From Leptofilum sp965223285 (lineage in GTDB: Bacteria; Chloroflexota; Anaerolineae; Promineifilales; Promineifilaceae): a DNA stretch of 64,000 bases. Below, piece by piece: positions 1 through 7,220 of this stretch (positions are counted from its first letter, which is position 1; each line of letters starts with the position of its first letter). The notes below the pieces were generated by a model. It was not told the origin of the DNA. It saw nothing but the letters and a program-made list of their open reading frames with translations, and ran no database searches. The stretch is from positions 558,001 to 622,000 of the forward strand of contig NZ_OZ244997.1 of assembly GCF_965223285.1 (NCBI RefSeq), given 5' to 3'. The position numbers and the translations under genes were made by a program.

Positions 1-146
1 GCCGTTTGTGGCAGACGGCGCAGCACTGCGGGCCAAACCAAATGTGAACCGCCCGCTCCATGTATGAGTACTATCGTCTGTTGCGCATCATCAGGCAGAT
101 GCGCTGCATAGAAAAGCGTTGTTTTAGGTAACTGAATCATCGGCAT
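1..146 (-). CDS. alpha/beta hydrolase, N-terminal fragment
   Basis: Only the first 48 or so codons lie in the window; the gene runs off the left edge. The translation has a short lead and then TIVLIHGAGGSHLVW, the hydrophobic strand plus HGxGG oxyanion-hole motif that opens the alpha/beta hydrolase fold. The nucleophile elbow lies outside, so the substrate cannot be told. In-frame ATGs at 146 and 140 are both possible. The nearest purine-rich stretch (AAAGGGGAT on the minus strand) is about 20 bases upstream and does not decide between them. It is divergent from murA, so the 142-base gap should carry both promoters. Confidence 0.7.
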   Translation of the reverse strand, partial: MPMIQLPKTTLFYAAHLPDDAQQTIVLIHGAGGSHLVWPAVLRRLPQT

Positions 147-288
147 AAGCAAAGTGTACAAATCCCCTTTCTTTAGGGCAAAAATTATTGGTTTAGTCAT
201 CTGTGAGCATTCGTTTTACCAATTTGTGCGCTGCTGCCCTGCCCGTTAGAATTCAGTTCGGAAGAGAAGCAAAGAAAAGGGAAAAATC

Positions 289-1581
289 ATGGAACGATTT
301 GTTATCGAAGGTGGCCACACGCTTAGCGGCACGGTGAAGGTCAGTGGCAATAAAAATGCTGCCCTGAAGCTGCTGCCGGCTTGTTTACTTACCGACAGAC
401 CCATTATTCTGCATAACATTCCGCGCATTCAGGACGTTATTTTTACACTCGATTTGCTCGCTGATTTAGGCGCAGAGGTGACAGACCTGGGCGAGGGTAG
501 CTGGCGGGTTCATGCCGCCAATATTCACAAAACAGATCTGGACAGCACCCTCGCCAGCAAGATTCGGGCTTCCTTTGTGTTTTCTGGGCCGATGCTGGCG
601 CGGATGGGGCAGGTGACGCTGCCGCTGCCGGGGGGGGATGTGATTGGCGGACGGCCGTTGGACACCCACATTACGGCGCTAGAGGCTTTAGGAACGGCCG
701 TTGAAATGCAAGAGCGCGGCTTGTTCCACATGAATGCCGACGGGCTGCATGGGGCAGGCTATTTGCTGCTGCCAGAAGCCAGCGTTACCGCTACGGAGAA
801 TACCGTCATGGCCTCAGTGTTGGCCAAAGGCGAAACCGTCATCGACAATGCCGCTTGCGAGCCACACGTGCGCGATCTATGCCAATTCCTGAACAGCCTA
901 GGAGCCAAAATTGAGGGCATTGGCAGCAATCGTCTGACTATTCAGGGTGTAGACCGCCTCGGCGGTGGCGAATTTCGCATAGGATCTGATTTTATGGAAG
1001 TGGGGAGCTTTATTGGCGCAGCGGCCGTTACCGGGGGTGAGATTCGCATTCAGGATGCCCAGCCCAATAATTTAGGCATGATTCGTATTGTGTATGAAAA
1101 ATTGGGTGTGCACTGGCATGATGACGGCAATGACATTGTGGTGCCTGCCAACCAATCCATGCAGATAAAACCGGCGTTAGGCGGCCGTATTCCAGAAATA
1201 AAACCGATGCCTTGGCCTGGCTTTCCACCTGATTTGATGAGCATCGCTGTGGTCATTGCTACCCAGTCTACGGGTTCTGTGTTGCTGCATGATTGGATGT
1301 ATGAGAGTCGTTTTTTCTTTGTGGACAATCTGACGTTTATGGGCGCACGCATTGTGCTGTGCGATCCGCACCGGGTAATGATTCTAGGTGGTAATCAACT
1401 CAATGCTAGCCCGCATGGCGTGCCCAGCCCGGATATTCGGGCCGGTATGGCGATGGTTTTGGCGGCTTTGTGCGCCAAAGGGCAAAGTACCATCCACAAT
1501 ATTCAGCAAATTGATCGGGGATACGAGCAGATTGAGCAGAAATTGCAAGGTTTGGGGGCAAAAATAGTGCGTGTTTCATAA
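289..1581 (+). CDS. murA: UDP-N-acetylglucosamine 1-carboxyvinyltransferase, Asp-type active site
   Basis: This enzyme transfers enolpyruvate from PEP to UDP-GlcNAc, the first committed step of peptidoglycan synthesis, in the cytoplasm. Its 430 residues are full length for MurA. The start of the fold is clear (VSGNKNAALKLLPA, residues 18-31, with the conserved Lys-Asn pair), as is the late FPPDLMS motif carrying the conserved Asp. In the mobile loop, PGGDVIGGRPLD aligns with PGGCTIGARPVD of E. coli, so residue 117 (codon 637-639) is Asp where most bacteria have the catalytic Cys115 that fosfomycin alkylates. Cys-to-Asp MurA is known to stay active and resist fosfomycin. Family identity is certain; the resistance is inferred. 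ATG 289 follows a purine-rich stretch (GGGAAAAATC) of modest Shine-Dalgarno quality. Confidence 0.97.
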   Translation: MERFVIEGGHTLSGTVKVSGNKNAALKLLPACLLTDRPIILHNIPRIQDVIFTLDLLADLGAEVTDLGEGSWRVHAANIHKTDLDSTLASKIRASFVFSGPMLARMGQVTLPLPGGDVIGGRPLDTHITALEALGTAVEMQERGLFHMNADGLHGAGYLLLPEASVTATENTVMASVLAKGETVIDNAACEPHVRDLCQFLNSLGAKIEGIGSNRLTIQGVDRLGGGEFRIGSDFMEVGSFIGAAAVTGGEIRIQDAQPNNLGMIRIVYEKLGVHWHDDGNDIVVPANQSMQIKPALGGRIPEIKPMPWPGFPPDLMSIAVVIATQSTGSVLLHDWMYESRFFFVDNLTFMGARIVLCDPHRVMILGGNQLNASPHGVPSPDIRAGMAMVLAALCAKGQSTIHNIQQIDRGYEQIEQKLQGLGAKIVRVS

Positions 1582-1611
1582 GTTTGGAGTCGATTTTTGC
1601 CCTAAATTTAT

Positions 1612-1640
1612 TTGACCGCCCTCTGTGGCTTGGGTATAAT
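1612..1640 (+). promoter_or_regulatory. sigma-70-type promoter for rpmH-rnpA-yidD
   Basis: TTGACC at 1612-1617 and a perfect TATAAT at 1635-1640 are separated by exactly 17 bases. Transcription would start near 1647, giving a leader of roughly 195 bases before rpmH. Confidence 0.7.
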
Positions 1641-1704
1641 TTTCTGTCGTTTTACAGATGGACATTTTTTAAACTGAGTCGATAACTTATTCAGGGCTTT
1701 TTGT

Positions 1705-1759
1705 AAAAGCGGGCAAGTTTTCGAAAATAAGTAGCGTCGTTTTTCCCGCTTTTACTCAA
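1705..1759 (+). promoter_or_regulatory. hairpin leader before rpmH, shared motif with yidC leader
   Basis: AAAAGCGGG (1705-1713) can pair with CCCGCTTTT (1745-1753). The right-hand part, GTCG-T(5)-CCCGCTTTTACTCAA at 1736-1759, recurs with one T fewer and one substitution at 4100-4122 in front of yidC. A common leader-level control or a dispersed element would both explain this. The similarity is visible; the function is inferred. Confidence 0.4.
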
Positions 1760-1842
1760 GTAATCGGTAAAAACCATGGTTTGCTTATCTCAAAATCTTT
1801 TTGCCGATTACATATGCCCTGCTTTTTTTAGGAGAACTACCT

Positions 1843-2064
1843 ATGCCAAAGCGTACATATCAACCAAAAATCCGTCGCCGGAAGCGCGTACATGGTTTCC
1901 GGCAGCGCATGAAAACGAAAGGTGGCCGCAAGGTTTTGAAGAACCGTCGTGCCAAAGGGCGTCAACAGCTCACCGTGAAGATGAACGAACACGTCAAGCG
2001 TATTAACTGGAATGGTTCGTCGGCAACGGCTTACCGTGCCAAAAAGCGTTTTGGTGGTGGGTAA
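1843..2064 (+). CDS. rpmH: 50S ribosomal protein L34 with C-terminal extension
   Basis: L34 is a small basic protein of the large ribosomal subunit. The first 45 residues match the family throughout (MPKRTYQPKIRRRKRVHGF..., then RRAKGRQQLTV where L34 normally ends). The reading frame continues for another 28 residues, ending AYRAKKRFGGG, so the protein is 73 aa instead of the usual 44-46. ATG 1843 is chosen because TAGGAGAA lies just upstream and the L34 N-terminus begins exactly there; the frame is open further upstream but that part is not L34. rnpA follows after 22 bases, the usual bacterial order. Confidence 0.95.
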   Translation: MPKRTYQPKIRRRKRVHGFRQRMKTKGGRKVLKNRRAKGRQQLTVKMNEHVKRINWNGSSATAYRAKKRFGGG

Positions 2065-2086
2065 TACAGCTTCGGTTGTCTGATGT

Positions 2087-2446
2087 ATGCTGCCACAGCC
2101 GCATCGCCTAAGCCGCTCTGCTGATGTTGCCAATGTGCGACAGCAAGGGCGTGCCTTTCGTCATCCGCTGTGCATACTGCTGGTGAAGTCAAAAGGAAAT
2201 GGGGCGAGCCGGTTCGCCTTTGTGGCGAGCAAGCGTGTGGGTAAGGCAGTGGTGCGTAACCGTGCCAGACGTTTACTGCGTGAAGCAGTTCGTTTGCATT
2301 TAGGAGATATTCAACCGGACTGGGATTGTGTGTGGATTGCACGGCCGCAACTGCCTAAGGCAGCTTTTGCCGAGGTGGAAACGGCCGTTTTGCAATTGTT
2401 GACCCAGGCGAAACTTCTGACAGACGTTGCTCGTACTGGGCAATAG
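2087..2446 (+). CDS. rnpA: ribonuclease P protein component
   Basis: RnpA is the protein subunit of RNase P, which helps the catalytic RNA trim 5' leaders from tRNA precursors. The 119-residue length is typical. The N-terminus has the LPQPHRLSRSADV start (family pattern: leader, then R..dF..v...G), and the central basic signature is KAVVRNRARRLLREAVR at about residues 53-69, holding the RNR motif that contacts RNA. It is 22 bases after rpmH, in the same transcript. ATG 2087 gives the normal N-terminus. The RNase P RNA gene is not in this window. Confidence 0.94.
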   Translation: MLPQPHRLSRSADVANVRQQGRAFRHPLCILLVKSKGNGASRFAFVASKRVGKAVVRNRARRLLREAVRLHLGDIQPDWDCVWIARPQLPKAAFAEVETAVLQLLTQAKLLTDVARTGQ

Positions 2447-2533
2447 TTCTGCAGAGATTAACAAATTATTGAAAGTGGAAACATTTTTCGCAATTTCTAC
2501 CTGTTTTTCTGCGGAAAATTGTATGATGTTCGC

Positions 2534-2743
2534 ATGAAAACAATTGCTCTATTTATAATTCGTTTGTACCAACGCACAATCTCCCGCGTGACGCCACCAA
2601 GCTGCCGTTTCCACCCAACCTGTTCCCATTATGGTTACGAAGCGATTGAAAAATACGGTTTTATGAAAGGTGGCTGGCTGGCACTCAAGCGTATTGGTCG
2701 CTGTCATCCCCTGAATCCGGGTGGCTATGATCCGGTTCCGTAA
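2534..2743 (+). CDS. yidD: YidD-type membrane protein insertion efficiency factor
   Basis: This is a 69-residue protein of the YidD family, thought to help YidC insert membrane proteins at the inner face of the membrane. It has the amphipathic N-terminal helix (ALFIIRLYQRTIS), the Cys-rich core CRFHPTCSHYGYEAIEKYG and the family ending GRCHPLNPGGYDPVP. The frame also has a TTG at 2519, but the ATG at 2534 gives the standard MKTIALFIIRLYQ start and is preferred. It lies in the rpmH-rnpA-yidD run and is parted from yidC by one lipoprotein gene. Confidence 0.93.
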   Translation: MKTIALFIIRLYQRTISRVTPPSCRFHPTCSHYGYEAIEKYGFMKGGWLALKRIGRCHPLNPGGYDPVP

Positions 2744-2790
2744 CCTGGCCTAAGCGGCCTTATTAACTACTCAATTTGCGGAGGCATTCT

Positions 2791-3984
2791 TTGTTCATTG
2801 CAAAACGGCCGTATTCACGGCTTACATTATTACTTTTACTCTTGGCGACGTTTGTCTTAACGTCATGTGTAGGTGCTGGGACTGCCGCCAACTGGCCTGG
2901 AATGTCTACTGATGGCGAAAATATTTATGTCGCTTACGGTCCCGGTGTGGTTGCTATTGAAGCAGAATCCCAAGATTTACTTTGGTCTTATCGGCCAGAA
3001 AATGCATCTTTGTTCCTTTATGCCCCACCTTCGGTTGAAAACGGTACGGCCGTTCTCGGTGATTTTGGCGCAGCCCAAGGGCTTTTCTCCCCCCAAACAG
3101 TCGTTTCCATTTATGGCGTAGATGTCAGTGGGCGTGCAGCGCAATCGCTGTGGACGCGCAACGATCTAGCCTCAGATCGCATCATTGCAGGGCCCCTGCA
3201 AATTGATGGTGTCGCTTACGTTGCCACCGCAGACAATTTGCTGCTGGCTCTCGACGCTGAAACTGGAGATGAGCTGTGGCGTTTTGAAGCCGGTTTCTCT
3301 ATCTGGGCCCAACCCACATATTACGAAGGCACCCTCTTTATCTCCTCTTTGGATCGAAGCGTGTATGCAATAGATGCCAGTGATGGTAGTGAAAAATGGG
3401 CCGTAGAATTAAGCGGGGCCATGTCGGCGCAACCGCTGGTGAATGCAGCAGAAAATCTTATTTATGCTGCCAGCTATGATCGCTCTGTACATGCTTTGGA
3501 TATTGATAGTGGCGAAGAAGCGTGGCAGGTAGAAGCAACAGATTGGATATGGAGTGCACCCGCGCTGGCAGATGGTGTGCTTTACTTCGGCGATAGCAGT
3601 GGAAATGTGTTTGCAGTGAATGCCGCCAGCGGTGATGTGCTGTGGGAAAGTGGTGTCCATGCCATGAACACGGTAGCTGGTGCTACACAAAATCCGCCCC
3701 TGGAAATTAAAGGTGCAATTCAAGCCAGCCCGGTTGTGCAGGATGGCGTTGTCTACTTTGCTTCGCTAGGCAACGAGGAAAGCGAAGAAGGATTGCTCGT
3801 TGCAATGGATATAGCTACAGGGAATGAGCTGTGGCAAACAACCACTCCCGCCCCTCTTTTCTCTGATCCAATTATTATTGGTGATATGATTGTGGTTGCC
3901 TTACAAAGTGAAGCTGGCATTTTGCAAGGGTATGAGTTAGATGGTGGTCGCCTAAGCTGGAGCTATCAACCACCGGAATCTTAA
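2791..3984 (+). CDS. PQQ-type beta-propeller lipoprotein
   Basis: A secreted, membrane-anchored beta-propeller of about 397 aa. A basic lead and long hydrophobic stretch end in the lipobox LTSC, and the rest is a string of about seven propeller blades with the PQQ-like pattern (for example LLALDAETGDELWRFE, VYAIDASDGSEKWAV and VHALDIDSGEEAWQV). Such folds act as interaction platforms; BamB of outer-membrane assembly is a distant relative, but nothing here shows that role. I choose TTG 2791 because GGAGG (2780-2784) is six bases before it; an upstream TTG at 2776 overlaps that site. It lies between yidD and yidC, a place normally without such a gene, which suggests a link to protein export. 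Confidence 0.85.
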   Translation: MFIAKRPYSRLTLLLLLLATFVLTSCVGAGTAANWPGMSTDGENIYVAYGPGVVAIEAESQDLLWSYRPENASLFLYAPPSVENGTAVLGDFGAAQGLFSPQTVVSIYGVDVSGRAAQSLWTRNDLASDRIIAGPLQIDGVAYVATADNLLLALDAETGDELWRFEAGFSIWAQPTYYEGTLFISSLDRSVYAIDASDGSEKWAVELSGAMSAQPLVNAAENLIYAASYDRSVHALDIDSGEEAWQVEATDWIWSAPALADGVLYFGDSSGNVFAVNAASGDVLWESGVHAMNTVAGATQNPPLEIKGAIQASPVVQDGVVYFASLGNEESEEGLLVAMDIATGNELWQTTTPAPLFSDPIIIGDMIVVALQSEAGILQGYELDGGRLSWSYQPPES

Positions 3985-4099
3985 GCAATATTGGTTGCAT
4001 TTTGCCGGATAATTGATTGAAACAGGTGACGACGCGCTGGTAAATTCGCCATTACGCATCGTCTTATTTAGAAATCGGGAAGTTCTTATACAGAACAAA

Positions 4100-4122
4100 G
4101 TCGTTTTCCCGCTTTTACGCAA
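4100..4122 (+). promoter_or_regulatory. leader motif before yidC, copy of the rpmH leader motif
   Basis: This 23-base stretch matches 1736-1759 except for one missing T and one base near its end. Here too a short stem is possible: CGGGAA (4076-4081) with TTCCCG (4106-4111). It ends about 18 bases before the yidC ATG. Confidence 0.4.
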
Positions 4123-4140
4123 ACAGGACTTAATCACCTT

Positions 4141-5073
4141 ATGTGGGATTTATTAATCATCAATCCAATAACCAACGCACTTTTGTGGCTGTATGATATT
4201 TTAGGCAACAATTTCCTGCTGGCTCTGACGGTTTTTACTATTTTCACGCGTATTTTAATGTTGCCGTTAAACTTGCGGCAGCAGCGCAGCATGGCAAAAA
4301 CGCAGGAAATGCAGCCACAGATACGGGCCATTCAGCAAAAATACAAAGACAACCCGCAAAAGATGCAGGAGGAGTTCCAGAAGATTGGCTACAATCCTGC
4401 AGAAAGCTTAAGTGGTTGTTTGCCTTTGTTGGCAACCATGCCCATTTTGTTTGGTTTGTTCCAAGTGTTGCGATTGGTATTAGATGCAACACCACAAAAT
4501 TTGTTTGATTTGACCCAGCGTGTTTGGTCCTTTATCGACCTGACTGATTTGCTGCCAATTGAAAGTAACTTTTTGTGGTTGAATTTGGGTCAACCAGACC
4601 CGCTGTACATTTTGCCGATTTTGGTATTTGCAACCATGTTTTTGCAGACCCGGTTTACAACACCGTCATCTGCCAATAAAAACAACGACAACAAGAAAGG
4701 TGGCAATAATCAGCAAGATGATCCAACGGCCGCAATGACCCGGTCGATGCAGTATACAATGCCAATCATGTTTGGCTTCTTCTCCCTATCCTTCCAGTCT
4801 GGCTTATCAATCTACTTTGTACTGTCAAATATCATTGGCATTGCCCAAGGGTTTTACACTCGGCGCGTAATGGAGGCAGAGAAAGAAGCGTTAGCCCAGG
4901 AGAAAGATCTGAAGGCAATGGGAATGAAGGGAAGTACCGAGATTCCTGAGGCTCAAATGCCAAAGGAAAAACCATCGCCAAGTACAACAAATACGAAACG
5001 TAAGGCTACACAGGGGAACGGCAGCAAAAATCGCAGTCAGTCCAAGCGAAAGCGACGCTCGGCTAAGCGGTAA
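4141..5073 (+). CDS. yidC: YidC/Oxa1 membrane protein insertase
   Basis: YidC inserts and folds membrane proteins, alone or with Sec. The 310-residue protein is the short, Gram-positive/Chloroflexi type without the large periplasmic domain. It has a first membrane helix with the key Arg in FTRILMLPLNLRQQRSM, the cytoplasmic coiled hairpin KTQEMQPQIRAIQQKYKDNP, the SGCLPLLATMPILFGLF segment, and late helices YTMPIMFGFFSLSFQSG and LSIYFVLSNIIGIAQG. The last 50 residues are Lys/Arg-rich, as in YidC proteins that touch the ribosome. A Lys/Asn/Gln-rich insert (about residues 180-197) lies in the third loop. jag follows after 119 bases, the usual pairing. Confidence 0.96.
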   Translation: MWDLLIINPITNALLWLYDILGNNFLLALTVFTIFTRILMLPLNLRQQRSMAKTQEMQPQIRAIQQKYKDNPQKMQEEFQKIGYNPAESLSGCLPLLATMPILFGLFQVLRLVLDATPQNLFDLTQRVWSFIDLTDLLPIESNFLWLNLGQPDPLYILPILVFATMFLQTRFTTPSSANKNNDNKKGGNNQQDDPTAAMTRSMQYTMPIMFGFFSLSFQSGLSIYFVLSNIIGIAQGFYTRRVMEAEKEALAQEKDLKAMGMKGSTEIPEAQMPKEKPSPSTTNTKRKATQGNGSKNRSQSKRKRRSAKR

Positions 5074-5192
5074 GTTGAGGGAGCCATCCTCAGATAAGTT
5101 ATTGGTATAGATGGATGGCTTTTGCGTACCCGGCCAGTTGCCCCACTGACTCTGGGCATCTGGTGTGTTTAGCAAGAATTTGAGAGGAAACT

Positions 5193-5981
5193 ATGAGTAA
5201 TAAACGCGAAATCGAGGTCCGGGGAGCGGATGTTGAAAAAGCAGTTGAAGCCGGTTTACAGCAGTTAGGTGTAAAACGAAATGATGTCATTATTGATGTG
5301 ATTGACGAGGGGAGTCGTGGATTACTAGGTATTGGCAGCCGGGAGGCTGTGGTGCGGTTGGTTGCCCTCTCTGCGCCGGAACCCCCGCCTGCGCCAAAAG
5401 TGGCACCTAAGCCAGCGGCAAAACCAGCAGTGACACCAGCATCCGTAACAGAAACGGCCGTTTCTACCACCGCCAGCAGCAATGGGAATGATGTTGAGGT
5501 GATTGAAGCTGATGATGAGGAAGGCGCGGCTGCCGAGGAAGTCATTGGGGCCTTGCTCGTCAAGATGGGCATTGAAGCAGAAATATCTACCTCTATTTCT
5601 GAACCGGATGATCTGACAGGTCGTAAGGTTCACGAGCTGGATATTGAAGGTGACGATTTGGGCGCACTCATCGGGCCGCGTGGCGAAACCTTGAACGCGA
5701 TGCAATACTTGGCGCGTTTGATGGTGGGCAACCAGTTGCAGCGACGCGCTTCTTTTGTGGTAGATGTTGAAGGGTACCGCAGGCGGCGGCAACAAGCATT
5801 GGCCCGTTTGGCTGAGCGCATGGCCAAGAAAGTGGTCACGCGGCGACGCCCTGTGAGCCTGGAGCCAATGCCGCCACATGAGCGGCGCATCATTCACATG
5901 ACTTTGCGCGAAAATGATGATGTGTACACACAAAGTTCAGGCGAGGGCAAGCGGCGCAAGGTTCGCATTTTGCCCAAGTAG
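5193..5981 (+). CDS. jag: Jag/KhpB RNA-binding protein (Jag-N, KH, R3H)
   Basis: This cytoplasmic RNA-binding protein, also called KhpB or SpoIIIJ-associated protein, usually partners KhpA and affects cell-wall growth and division. The 262 residues show a Jag-N domain (EIEVRGADVEKAVEAGLQQL through GLLGIGSREAVVRL, about 5-52), a Pro/Ala-rich linker, a KH domain with the loop LIGPRGETLNAMQYLARLM (about 155-175) and an R3H domain containing RRIIHMTL near the C-terminus. AGAGGAAACT stands directly before ATG 5193. It closes the rpmH-to-jag cluster and is followed by a strong terminator. Confidence 0.94.
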   Translation: MSNKREIEVRGADVEKAVEAGLQQLGVKRNDVIIDVIDEGSRGLLGIGSREAVVRLVALSAPEPPPAPKVAPKPAAKPAVTPASVTETAVSTTASSNGNDVEVIEADDEEGAAAEEVIGALLVKMGIEAEISTSISEPDDLTGRKVHELDIEGDDLGALIGPRGETLNAMQYLARLMVGNQLQRRASFVVDVEGYRRRRQQALARLAERMAKKVVTRRRPVSLEPMPPHERRIIHMTLRENDDVYTQSSGEGKRRKVRILPK

Positions 5982-6005
5982 CAACAACTAGAGATTGAAA
6001 TTTGC

Positions 6006-6035
6006 AAGACCAGAGAAGCCCTCTGGTCTTTTTTT
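6006..6035 (+). terminator. intrinsic terminator after jag
   Basis: AAGACCAGAG (6006-6015) pairs perfectly with CTCTGGTCTT (6021-6030) around a five-base loop, followed by a run of T to 6035. It sits 25 bases after the jag stop. Confidence 0.9.
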
Positions 6036-6041
6036 ATGCCG

Positions 6042-7079
6042 CTAGGGTGTGGCTGTTGGTTGCGGGAAAATCTGCGCCGGGTAGTCGGTGGCATGGTAGC
6101 CCAGCAACTTGGGGGCTGCTGTGTTGGTCACATCTACAATTTCGAGTCCGCTCCAGCCTACAAGATAGATACGGCCGTTTCGCAAAGCAAGATCAGTTAG
6201 CTGGTTGGATGTTGGGTAGATGCCCAGAAGCGTCGGGTTGGTTGGTTCACTGACGTCCATGATGTGCAGGCCGTCGAACTGGGTCACGTAGGCAATGGTG
6301 CCGTCAACTATAATTTGGGCAGGGTAGAGGAAGCCGTTGTTGAGTTCGTAACGGCCGTTAATCTGCAACTGGTCTAAATTTGCCAAATCGGTTGCCCACA
6401 TCCCCTTGCCGGTGCCAAAGGCGTAGCCATTAGACAAGGCTACATCGTACGCTGGAATTTGGTTTGTTTGAAAGTGGGCGATTTGTGTAATAGCTTTGGG
6501 GTCATCCAAAGTAAATAAATTGAACCCGCCCCCACAAGAGCCTGTGCGGAAATTGCAGCCACCCCAGCTTGCAACCATCTGTTCGCCGCTGCGCATCAGG
6601 GTGTTCCCCCCTTCAAAAAACGTGGCCAAGTGACGCGGTGCTTCTCGGTTTCTCACATTGATGATGTCGATATAATCGCGGGTGGCAAGGTAAACGAAGT
6701 CGCCGTAAAGAACCAAATCGGTGGGGAGACCTTTGGTGTAAAAATGACCGAGATTCTGCGGCTGGGCAGGATTGCTGATGTCGGCGATTTGCAGCCCTGC
6801 GTTTGGTGGCCCGGAGCGGCTGTCCCAGCTTGAGGCGTTGGTGGAATGGGCAATGTAGAGGTAACGGCCGTCCGTCTCCACCTTCATCACATTGCCCGGC
6901 AACTCAATTTCCGTAACAAATTGGGGCGCAGTCTCGTTAGCGACGTTGATGACCTTCACCTGATTTTGGTAAGCTGTGTAGGCAAAATCACCGTGTAAAA
7001 AGCCTGTGGCGACGGGTTCCCCCTTTTGACAAGCGGTAATAATTAGCAGCAACAACATAAAAATCGTCCAACGACGCAT
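6042..7079 (-). CDS. LVIVD-repeat lipoprotein
   Basis: A 345-residue exported lipoprotein. The signal peptide ends in the lipobox IITAC with Cys17. The mature part repeats the LVIVD-type blade, a beta-propeller module seen in secreted bacterial and archaeal proteins: VKVINVANETAPQFV, LQIADISNPAQPQNLG, IDIINVRNREAPRHLA, LHIMDVSEPTNPTLLG and LEIVDVTNTAAPKLLG. Such proteins are thought to be surface binding or scaffolding proteins; no catalytic motif is visible. It converges on jag and lies alone between jag and the PLP enzyme, with no operon partner. ATG 7079 is followed directly by the basic start MRRW. Confidence 0.85.
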   Translation of the reverse strand: MRRWTIFMLLLLIITACQKGEPVATGFLHGDFAYTAYQNQVKVINVANETAPQFVTEIELPGNVMKVETDGRYLYIAHSTNASSWDSRSGPPNAGLQIADISNPAQPQNLGHFYTKGLPTDLVLYGDFVYLATRDYIDIINVRNREAPRHLATFFEGGNTLMRSGEQMVASWGGCNFRTGSCGGGFNLFTLDDPKAITQIAHFQTNQIPAYDVALSNGYAFGTGKGMWATDLANLDQLQINGRYELNNGFLYPAQIIVDGTIAYVTQFDGLHIMDVSEPTNPTLLGIYPTSNQLTDLALRNGRIYLVGWSGLEIVDVTNTAAPKLLGYHATDYPAQIFPQPTATP

Positions 7080-7187
7080 AGCAGCCTCCGGTTTGTAAGT
7101 TTGGATGGATAGATTGTCTGGCGAGGAGGGGTGTGGAACTGAACGGCCGTCTGGCGGGTTTGCACCGATTAGCGAATGATGTGGCTA

Positions 7188-7213
7188 TAGGGGCAACTCG
7201 CGAGTTGCCCCTA
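7188..7213. repeat. perfect 26-base palindrome
   Basis: TAGGGGCAACTCG (7188-7200) is followed at once by its reverse complement (7201-7213). It has the same design as the palindrome at 54672-54699. It lies just past the stop of the minus-strand PLP enzyme, so it may fold as a hairpin at its 3' end, but no T-run follows. Confidence 0.8.
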
Positions 7214-7220
7214 CGACAGG

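Noticed and set aside
1636..1842. Chromosomal origin with DnaA boxes near rpmH
   Set aside because: The rpmH-rnpA-yidC-jag order is typical near origins, but I see no cluster of TTATNCACA boxes and no dnaA or dnaN in the window.
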